Below, piece by piece: positions 57,448 through 64,000 of a stretch of DNA of 64,000 nt. Under the pieces are notes generated by a model. That model searched no databases. It was not told where the DNA came from and saw only the letters and a program-made list of their open reading frames with translations. Origin of the DNA: Sipunculus nudus (taxonomy: Eukaryota; Annelida; Sipuncula; Golfingiida; Sipunculidae); the NCBI GenBank assembly GCA_026874595.1, contig JAPPUL010000079.1, forward strand, positions 1,607,001-1,671,000. The letters are read 5' to 3'. The number at the start of each line of letters is the position of its first letter. Positions within the stretch are counted from its first letter, which is position 1. Made by a program: the position numbers and the translations under genes.

Positions 57448-58830
57448 TTATTTAGCAATAGATTGCCAAAAGTCCTGTTCGTCTAAATCATTATCCTCAA
57501 TTATTTTAGTTGGTTGTGCTTTTTTGTAATTGGATTCATCTTCTTTAGATGGTGTTATATTTTTTTGTAACGACTTCTCTTTAGCAGATTGAGGTCTTAT
57601 ATTAGCGGAATTGCTTGTTGGCATTTCTATTACTGTTTTATCTTGGGTTACGTTACTACTGGTTGTTTTCTTATCTAGAGGAGGCGGTGGAGGCGGTGGA
57701 CTAATAGGAGTTTTAGCCTCACCATATTTTGGCACAGTAACAGTTATAGAATTATTAGATCTATTATTATAAACATCAGAAGCAACAATTTCGTATGTAA
57801 CATCTTTAAATATGCGTTTAAAGTAAATAGTAGCAAAAACAGTTTTGTTAGATTTCCCTTCATAAAAAGCTTCGATTAAAAGAGCCTTTTTATCACCTTT
57901 CTTAGCGGCAAAACTTATAGGATAGAAGTCATTATCGCTATTAGAACGAATAAGGAAAGATTTAAAGAAAGTTCTATCACTTGAATACATAACGTTTGTG
58001 CTTAAATAGCTTTCATCTAAAGTCTCATTTATTTTAGTTAAAGAGATATTGCTTGGATAATTTTTTCTTGGTTCAAGGATAAGGCCAATAGGGTTGTCGT
58101 AGAAAGCGCCTTTATAGCTTGTAAATTTTCTTGAAAAGGTTCTAATATTAATCTTAACCCCACTTTGAATTTTAATTATACCATAAATTTCTTTAGTTTT
58201 CTTGTATCCGTATATTACATAAGATGGGATACGTAATCTAAAAGCTTTGTCAAAGTCAGGATCTTTCTCAGGTGATGAGTCAACGATAAAATATAATTGT
58301 TGCTTATAACCGATTAAAGTATTTTTATAAAGACGTTTTTCATTTCTTGCAATACTAATAGGTCTAATAGAGCGAAGGCCATACTCCTGTGTTCTAGCTC
58401 TGAGTCTTGTTTCCCAGTAATAGTTGGTAAGCAAAACAGAATTTATTGAAGGTTTTTTTCTAATAATTAAATCATAAAAAACTTGGTTATCAACAACAAC
58501 CTTGCGTAATTTGATATCGTCCTCAGATAGAGACAGGGGATGAGGGAATCTTTTTTTAGCTTCTTTAGCTTTTGATTCTGTTTTAGGTTTTTCTTTCTCA
58601 GTAGTGATATTATTTTGGTTGGAGATAGTGCCTGAAAAAGGGCCATTATTAAAGAACTGGCTATGATTTTCTGTTTCTAAGTCTTTTTCTTGGGATAGAT
58701 AAATTGTATTAAAGTCATTTGATGTGCTTATGGTTGTATCAGGATAAGATGAATCTAATAAAGCGAATAAGGAAATCAAAGTAAAGCTAGGTAATAAAAA
58801 GTATTTCTTAGAATTTCTTAAAGCTAACAT
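57448..58830 (-). CDS. Secreted or periplasmic protein of unknown function with Pro-rich hinge
   Basis: 460 aa. The N-terminus has a hydrophobic segment (LPSFTLISLFALLDSSY) that could be a signal. A low-complexity region follows to about residue 85. Then comes a beta-rich domain of about 270 residues (RFPHPLSLSEDDIKLRKVVV, YYWETRLRARTQEYGLRS, VYNNRSNNSITVTV). A PPPPPPP stretch and a charged Lys/Glu/Ser tail close it. The domain reminds me of spirochaete envelope proteins, but I cannot name the family. The upstream gene is fliN, divergent. Confidence 0.55.
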   Translation of the reverse strand: MLALRNSKKYFLLPSFTLISLFALLDSSYPDTTISTSNDFNTIYLSQEKDLETENHSQFFNNGPFSGTISNQNNITTEKEKPKTESKAKEAKKRFPHPLSLSEDDIKLRKVVVDNQVFYDLIIRKKPSINSVLLTNYYWETRLRARTQEYGLRSIRPISIARNEKRLYKNTLIGYKQQLYFIVDSSPEKDPDFDKAFRLRIPSYVIYGYKKTKEIYGIIKIQSGVKINIRTFSRKFTSYKGAFYDNPIGLILEPRKNYPSNISLTKINETLDESYLSTNVMYSSDRTFFKSFLIRSNSDNDFYPISFAAKKGDKKALLIEAFYEGKSNKTVFATIYFKRIFKDVTYEIVASDVYNNRSNNSITVTVPKYGEAKTPISPPPPPPPLDKKTTSSNVTQDKTVIEMPTSNSANIRPQSAKEKSLQKNITPSKEDESNYKKAQPTKIIEDNDLDEQDFWQSIAK

Positions 58831-59514
58831 AATAAAACTAATTTTAATCTCCTATAAATGTATAACTATAATATTATAGTATTTCCAAATCCATTTCTTT
58901 AATATAGTGATAGAAGGCAAAATAAAAAAGGCCTAACTATCTACACAAGACATCTAACAATCAAAGGTAAATCTTTAGTATTTTTTGTATAAAAAGGTTT
59001 TGTATAAAAAGTATTAAATAGGTTTAGCCCTTGAGTATAGTGAGTTAGAAATGAAAAATAAAAATGCGTTAAAAAAATAAAAATGCGTTAAAAAGACAAA
59101 AGATATTAAGCTTTAGTAGAAGGTGTTAGTTAAGATATAAGATATTAGGGTTTTAAGATAAAAAATAGTTATATTTGAGAATGATTATTTAGAAATGATT
59201 ATAATGCTATAGATGTGTAAATGTGGTTGGCAGGGGGAGAGAAGGGGGAGAGGAGGGAGAGGAGCAGGTGTAGACTCTATAATAGAAAATGCTTTAGATA
59301 TTTGAGATAAATAAAAATAAAAATGCTTGATTTATTAAAGTTAAATGTCGTTTAGTAAAAGCTAGGTGCATATAGAGGTTATATGCTTTGTGTGAAGGGT
59401 TAATAGTAGCAAGTAATTTGACAGTTTTTTTGAGAGTTTAAGATATAAAACTAGGAAGTAGGGGAAACTATGGGAAAACTATTTAGAGGGAACTATTAGA
59501 GGGAACTATTATAA
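58831..59514. other. Long intergenic region upstream of fliN
   Basis: 684 bp between divergent genes. It contains small direct repeats (GCGTTAAAAAAATAAAAAT; AGAGGGAACTATT twice at the fliN leader) and a purine-only stretch (GGGGGAGAGAAGGGGGAGAGGAGGG, near 59231). No ORF, tRNA or recognisable RNA. Confidence 0.5.
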
Positions 59515-59973
59515 ATGAGCGATTCAAAATTATCACAAAAGGAATTAGATGCGCTTTTAGATGGAGCAGAGATAATATATGATGATACAAAGCAATACTT
59601 GAAGGGGGAGGGTAAAGAGAGGAAAGATAGGGAGGGGGCAGATGTTGGCGAGATAGAGCTTGATAGGATTAAGGACTTGCTGCCCAACGAAGTAGATGTA
59701 AGGAATATGGATGCTAGTCAAAAACATAATTCAAGTTTGCTATTGGATATATATGTGCAAGTTACAGTTGAGCTTGGACGGACTAATATCCATGTGAAAG
59801 ATGTACTTGCACTGGGGGAGGGTTCGATAATAGAATTGGCAAAACCAGCGAATGAGCCGGTTGATCTTTTAGTAAACGATCGCTTGATAGCCCATGGAGA
59901 GGTAGTTGTAATAGATGAGAATTTTGGAACCCGAGTAACCAACATAGCATTGCCAGCCGAGCAAAATAAATGA
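59515..59973 (+). CDS. fliN: Flagellar motor switch protein FliN
   Basis: 152 aa. An N-terminal [12 protein letters not shown] motif (the FliM/FliN CheY- or FliM-interaction type sequence) is followed by a linker and the SpoA domain ([34 protein letters not shown]... [24 protein letters not shown]). It forms the C-ring base controlling rotation and export. No other flagellar gene is adjacent, so this is an isolated copy, whereas fliN usually sits in a fli operon. Confidence 0.92.
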   Translation: MSDSKLSQKELDALLDGAEIIYDDTKQYLKGEGKERKDREGADVGEIELDRIKDLLPNEVDVRNMDASQKHNSSLLLDIYVQVTVELGRTNIHVKDVLALGEGSIIELAKPANEPVDLLVNDRLIAHGEVVVIDENFGTRVTNIALPAEQNK

Positions 59974-60225
59974 AATATTCTTAATATGAATTTCTATGGA
60001 TATGAAGTTTAGAGTGTATTTTATTTAAAACAATATAAGATAAGCAAATAATCTAACAACTTAAGTTTAAGGCAATTAAAATTAAGGTAATATAATGTTG
60101 TAATTTAAGTATAAATAGTTATATTTTGTTAAAGCGAGTATTATTAATAATAGTTTAGTTTGTATTTAGGGTGCATATAAAAAGCATTAATAAAGCATTA
60201 ATAATGTAAGGAGTAAAAAAAAACT
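59974..60225. other. Spacer before the TusA-like gene
   Basis: 252 bp, AT-rich. AGCATTAATAA is repeated just before a GGAGT ribosome site. No gene seen. Confidence 0.4.
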
Positions 60226-60471
60226 ATGTCTAGTACGCCAGATCAAACATTAGATGCAAGAGGGTTAAATTGTCCTATGCCTATAATAAAGGCAAAAAAA
60301 TTAATAGATACATTAAAATCAGGGCAATTACTTGAAGTATTTGCAACGGATCCTGGTTCGGCAGCAGATTTCAAAGGATGGACAAAGCAAACAGGTCATA
60401 CGTTGGAGGATGAGAGCAAAGCGGTGGAAGATGGAAAGGAAGTCTTTCGTTTCCTAATAAAGCATAAATAA
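60226..60471 (+). CDS. TusA/SirA-family sulfur carrier protein
   Basis: 81 aa. LDARGLNCPMPIIKAKK is the TusA-family signature with the Cys-Pro-x-Pro active site (CPMP, Cys about residue 15) that binds persulfide sulfur. FATDPGSAADF is the second conserved block. It may act in tRNA thiolation, molybdopterin or sulfur trafficking. A link to sulfite from the sulfonate operon is possible but unproven. GGAG site upstream of the ATG. Confidence 0.9.
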   Translation: MSSTPDQTLDARGLNCPMPIIKAKKLIDTLKSGQLLEVFATDPGSAADFKGWTKQTGHTLEDESKAVEDGKEVFRFLIKHK

Positions 60472-60969
60472 AAGTAATGTGCTAATAAAAGTGTTAGAAT
60501 GATAAAAGTGTTAGAATGATAGAACTTAAAGCAAAATATAAGTTAGTGTAGTAAGTAGGATAAAGTAAATTAAAGCAAAGTTCGGCTTTAGCTGGGCTTT
60601 TAAGAGTCTTACCAAAGGTATCTACGTAAAAAGAAAATCAAAAATAAAAAGAATTTTAGGATGTTTTAGGATATGGTTATAATTTATTTACTTACTAAAA
60701 GTATATGAAAATAGTTTTTATTTTTTGAGTAAACACTTTTACGAGACTGGATTTAGGAATATATTTTTTAATGCTAAAAGATTATGCTCTTTATGAATAT
60801 AGTATAAGACGAACTAAGAGGTATAGATGTTATAATAAAGGCCTATATATTAGAACATTAAGATGTAATAGGGACTGAAGGTGTTAAGATAAAAAGGCGG
60901 GTGATTTAGAAGGGTTTTTAGAATATAGGAAAATATTTAATTAAAAAAGTAAAATCTTAGGAGAAATAG
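60472..60969. other. Intergenic region, no gene recognised
   Basis: 498 bp of AT-rich DNA with a short direct repeat (AAAAGTGTTAGAATGAT, 60489-60522). No ORF, tRNA or riboswitch seen before folE2. Confidence 0.45.
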
Positions 60970-61749
60970 ATGACGGATGTACAAAGTCAAATAGATAAGC
61001 GAAGTATAAGAATAAACAAGGTAGGGGTAAAGGGGATAAAATATCCTATAAAGCTGTTAAGTGTAGATAACGTGGAACAAAGTACAGTAGCAGATATAAA
61101 TATGTATGTGTCGCTTAAAGGGAAAGAAAAGGGGACACATATGAGTAGATTTGTAGAGGTATTAAATAAGTATCAGCATGGGTTTAGTATAGCCAATATA
61201 AAAGAAATGCTTTATTATATGCGAGAACATTTGGGTTCAGAGGATGCACATATAGAGATGAGTTTTCCTTATTTTATAAATAAGGAGGCACCTGTAAGTG
61301 GAGCAAAGGGACTTATGGATTACAAATGCCGAGTAAAAGGGCTACTTGCAGGAGATAATGGAGCAAAGATAGTGCTTGGAGTAACAGTTCCAGTAACAAG
61401 TCTATGCCCGTGTTCAAAAGAAGTTAGTGAATTTGGGGCACATAATCAAAGGAGTGAAGTTAGTGTTGATGTAATATCTTCAGGAGCAATATGGTTTGAC
61501 CAGCTAATAGAGCTTATAGAGGGAGTGGGATCTTGTGAGATATATTCGTTAGTTAAGCGAGCTGATGAAAAATACATGACAGAGAAGGCTTATCTGAATC
61601 CAAAGTTTGTAGAAGACATAGTAAGAGATGTAACAGGAGCGTTAACGGATGAGAAAGAAATAATATGGTTTGAAGTTGAGAGTGAAAATATAGAAAGCAT
61701 ACACAATCACAATGCGTATGCGAAAATAAGCAGAGGAAAACAAGTCTAG
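60970..61749 (+). CDS. folE2: GTP cyclohydrolase FolE2
   Basis: 259 aa type IB GTP cyclohydrolase producing dihydroneopterin triphosphate for folate or queuosine. Family signatures: VGVKGIKYPIKL at the N-terminus, the CPCSKE active-site cysteines in SLCPCSKEVSEFGAHNQRS, and the terminal ESIHNHNAYAKI. Unlike FolE1 it can use metals other than zinc. AGGAG precedes the ATG. No other folate gene is adjacent. Confidence 0.95.
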   Translation: MTDVQSQIDKRSIRINKVGVKGIKYPIKLLSVDNVEQSTVADINMYVSLKGKEKGTHMSRFVEVLNKYQHGFSIANIKEMLYYMREHLGSEDAHIEMSFPYFINKEAPVSGAKGLMDYKCRVKGLLAGDNGAKIVLGVTVPVTSLCPCSKEVSEFGAHNQRSEVSVDVISSGAIWFDQLIELIEGVGSCEIYSLVKRADEKYMTEKAYLNPKFVEDIVRDVTGALTDEKEIIWFEVESENIESIHNHNAYAKISRGKQV

Positions 61750-61927
61750 AATGGTGGGGGGTGGAGTATTTGAGGTTGTGGAGAAGTTTTTTGGCTATAT
61801 TTTAAGGAATAGCACAGGGGAAATGCATCAGATATAAACTAAGTTGAAGGGCAGGGAAAATAGTGTAAAACAAAAGCTTTTTTGTATAAAAAGGCTTTTG
61901 TATAAAAAGATATGAGGGAATAAAGAG

Positions 61928-63529
61928 TTGTATAAGAGGTATTTGTTAATATTTTTAGTATTAAATACAACATTAAGTTCTTGCGTGGGTTTGTGTAATG
62001 GTGGTGAGGGAGGGGATGGAGTTGCTGATGGTTTAGGAAAGACCTTTAGAGGAGAAATACCAGAAGAGATAAGAAGTGATGAGGAAGCAAAGAAGGCGGG
62101 GAGTGAGTTTCAATTGCGTCTTCGAGAGATAGCAGATAAGATACTGCCTTCAGTGGTAAAGATAGAGACGGTGCAAGCTGTTTCAGGAGGGAGAGGGGGA
62201 GGATTTTTTGGTTATGATTTTTTCAAGTTTTTTGAAAATAATCCACTAATACCGCCAAAGAGGGGAGAAGATGGACAAGATGAAGGAGCGAAGACGCTGG
62301 GGTCTGGTTTTGTAATAAATGAGGATGGGCATGTTATAACGAATGCGCATGTTGTAGGAGATGCGTTAAAGATAGTGGTTGTGGTAGGCGATAATGAGTA
62401 TAGAGGTGAGGTTGTGGGTAGGGATCTGCCAAGTGATTTAACAGTATTAAAACTTTTAGACTATAGGCGAGGGAGCTTACCGTATTTGTCATTAAATGAG
62501 GAGGTAGAAATAGAGGTAGGAGATTTTGCTATGGCAGTAGGCAATCCGTTTGGTCTTATAGGAAGTTTCACAATAGGCGTAGTAAGTGCAAAGGGCAGAA
62601 GGTCTCTAGGAACAGATCGCAATGCAATATTCAAGAATTTCATCCAAACAGACGCCTCGATAAATCAAGGAAATAGTGGAGGTCCACTTGTAAACATAGA
62701 AGGGAAAGTAATAGGAATAAACACGGCAATATATACAAGTAATGGGGGATTGGGTTCAGTTGGTATAGGGTTTGCAATACCTGTAAACATAGCACGTAGA
62801 ATAAGTCAGACATTAATTAAAAGCGGGAAAGTAGTAAGGGGATATATAGGGGTTTCGATAAGAGACCTAGATAAGGATTTATCGCAACATTTCAATTTAA
62901 GTTCAGGGGTATTAGTACTTGAGCTATTGCCTGGTGGGGCAGGGGAAGGATCAGGTCTTAAGCGAGGAGATATAATAACACATATAAATGGGAAAGAGAT
63001 AAAGCGGACAGTAGATATGATAGGCGAGGTGTCGGGATATCCCCCAGATACGTTAATAGAGCTTAGCGTAGTTAGAGGAGATAAGCGATTAGAAATAGGT
63101 ATAAAGCTAAAGGAACGCCCGACTGAGCTTGCCTTTAGAGATGGGTTTGACAGAAGAGGTATTGAAAGAGGTGGGGATAAATCGTTGCCTAAGGGAAAAA
63201 GAGGAACTAGAGGTTCTGGGCATGTGGATAAATGGTATGGATTAACTTTGTCAGAACGCAAGTTGCCTTTGGGAAGAGGGGGTGAGAATGAGGATAATGA
63301 GGGGAAGGAGGTATATGTATATGATAAAAGTGTTTATGGTGGGGTAAAGTGGAGTCAATCTATAGAACGTGGTGATGTAATAGAGAGTATAAATGGCAAA
63401 GAGCTTAGTGGAGGTTTAGAGAGTTTTCGTAAAGTTATAAGGGAGGAGGGTGGCAAGGCATCGTATTTTGTATGGATAAGGCGAGGAAGTAATAGATTCT
63501 ATACATTATTACGAGTTAAGAAAGAGTAG
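61928..63529 (+). CDS. degP: HtrA/DegP-family periplasmic serine protease, lipoprotein type
   Basis: 533 aa from TTG 61928 (GAGGGA about 8 nt upstream). A short signal ending TTLSSC suggests acylation, which is unusual for DegP. The trypsin-like domain shows the triad: His in ITNAHVV (about residue 141), Asp in SDLTVLKL (about 175) and Ser in GNSGGPLV (about 247). PDZ1 covers about 310-400 (GYIGVSIRDL... GGAGEGSGLKRGDIITHING). A second, diverged PDZ follows a Gly/Arg/Lys-rich linker. It degrades or refolds damaged envelope proteins. It stands 120 bp before a SurA-like gene, a coherent envelope-quality pair. Confidence 0.93.
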   Translation: MYKRYLLIFLVLNTTLSSCVGLCNGGEGGDGVADGLGKTFRGEIPEEIRSDEEAKKAGSEFQLRLREIADKILPSVVKIETVQAVSGGRGGGFFGYDFFKFFENNPLIPPKRGEDGQDEGAKTLGSGFVINEDGHVITNAHVVGDALKIVVVVGDNEYRGEVVGRDLPSDLTVLKLLDYRRGSLPYLSLNEEVEIEVGDFAMAVGNPFGLIGSFTIGVVSAKGRRSLGTDRNAIFKNFIQTDASINQGNSGGPLVNIEGKVIGINTAIYTSNGGLGSVGIGFAIPVNIARRISQTLIKSGKVVRGYIGVSIRDLDKDLSQHFNLSSGVLVLELLPGGAGEGSGLKRGDIITHINGKEIKRTVDMIGEVSGYPPDTLIELSVVRGDKRLEIGIKLKERPTELAFRDGFDRRGIERGGDKSLPKGKRGTRGSGHVDKWYGLTLSERKLPLGRGGENEDNEGKEVYVYDKSVYGGVKWSQSIERGDVIESINGKELSGGLESFRKVIREEGGKASYFVWIRRGSNRFYTLLRVKKE

Positions 63530-63646
63530 AGTGTAAAAATTAAAGACATAGGTGCAATAATTTATTATCAATAATAAATTATAAAGACAAATTTATAAAG
63601 AGAAATTGCAGTATTAAAGGTTTTTGGAAAGGGAATAGGAGGTAAG

Positions 63647-64000
63647 ATGAAAAGAAAAGGGTTAAAGTGGGTTTTGGTGTTGTCAATGCTAATAAATATA
63701 TGTTTTGTGGGGATACTCATATCGCAAAACACTTGGGTTAGCAAAGTAAACGGTAAGAAGTTGTCGCATGGAGAGTTTAAAGATTACTATAATGGGCTAT
63801 TATATTTTCAAGTAATGTCCTCGCCAATACCGGTAACGAAGGAACAGTTGAGCAAGATATTGAAGGATAAAGATCAGATGCAAGCATTTTTGCATACTTA
63901 TGAAGATGAATATTTGATAGCCCAGAAGGCCAAAGAGAAGAAAACGTATAGTAGCAAAGAGGTAGATCGTCAAGTAGCAATGATATCGAAAGTGGTAAAG
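63647..64000 (+). CDS. SurA/PpiC-like periplasmic chaperone, N-terminal part (runs off the window)
   Basis: 118 codons visible from ATG 63647 with a perfect AGGAGG-type site. A signal anchor (VLVLSMLINICFVGILISQ) is followed by VSKVNGKKLSHGEFKDYYN, the usual opening of SurA_N/parvulin-type PPIases, and a helical chaperone segment. The PPIase domain would lie outside the window. Confidence 0.7.
   Translation, partial: MKRKGLKWVLVLSMLINICFVGILISQNTWVSKVNGKKLSHGEFKDYYNGLLYFQVMSSPIPVTKEQLSKILKDKDQMQAFLHTYEDEYLIAQKAKEKKTYSSKEVDRQVAMISKVVK

Noticed and set aside
58831-60969. tRNA or other structured RNA genes in the long gaps
   Set aside because: No cloverleaf with a GGTTCRA-type arm or recognisable RNA core was found by eye. 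A covariance-model scan would decide.

Overview
This 64 kb window comes from an AT-rich, Gram-negative-type bacterium. It encodes lipoproteins, a flagellar switch protein (FliN), a periplasmic HtrA protease and a tripartite tricarboxylate (TTT) transporter. RNase Y, LL-diaminopimelate aminotransferase, FolE2, two-subunit class I fumarase, a GlgC-like enzyme and a ybeY-tlyC-recO cluster together suggest a spirochaete or a deltaproteobacterium-like lineage rather than an alpha- or gammaproteobacterium. I cannot place it firmly. Many local tandem duplications, short repeats and pseudogenes indicate a genome under relaxed selection, possibly host-associated.

Layout. (1) 1-11.9 kb is housekeeping and metabolism: rny (partial) and gatA on the minus strand; then on the plus strand an unusual ATP-grasp/FMN-oxidoreductase fusion, a ParB-N protein, glgC, trpS, glmS and a McrB-N/nuclease protein jammed onto the end of glmS; then PilZ and LysR genes. 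(2) 12-27.1 kb is a minus-strand cluster of seven GLUG-repeat lipoproteins plus one 5' fragment. They share end modules, spacers and hairpins, and a 2 kb tandem array of a 29-nt repeat interrupts the cluster. (3) 27.3-35.1 kb holds a minus-strand organosulfonate operon, suyA-suyB-tctC-tctA-tctB-slcC-comC. It reads as a complete (R,S)-sulfolactate pathway: uptake, racemisation through two dehydrogenases, and cleavage to pyruvate plus sulfite. Tandem copies of the comC 3' end lie below it, and a heptad-coding minisatellite lies inside it. (4) 35.6-44.2 kb is housekeeping: hemL, an M50 protease, fumarase alpha/beta, aspS, ybeY, tlyC/corC and recO. (5) 44.2-51.7 kb is a gene graveyard. It contains a broken Panacea-type toxin-antitoxin pair, then broken pta, xsc, acyl-CoA ligase, acylating aldehyde dehydrogenase and a tctC stub, which is a decayed sulfoacetate/sulfoacetaldehyde pathway. 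A TPR-like remnant follows. (6) 51.9-64 kb holds lepA with a duplicated tail, an unknown secreted protein, argG (frameshifted at an A8 run), dapL, an unknown secreted protein, fliN, a TusA-like protein, folE2, an HtrA lipoprotein and the start of a SurA/PpiC-like chaperone.

How it fits together. The cell appears to have had two C2/C3 sulfonate routes, keeping the sulfolactate route and losing the sulfoacetate route. Several disruptions (pta, xsc twice, argG) fall exactly in 8-9 nt A/T homopolymers. They could be true lesions, tolerated through transcriptional slippage, or sequencing errors. The GLUG cluster has the structure of a recombining surface-lipoprotein repertoire.
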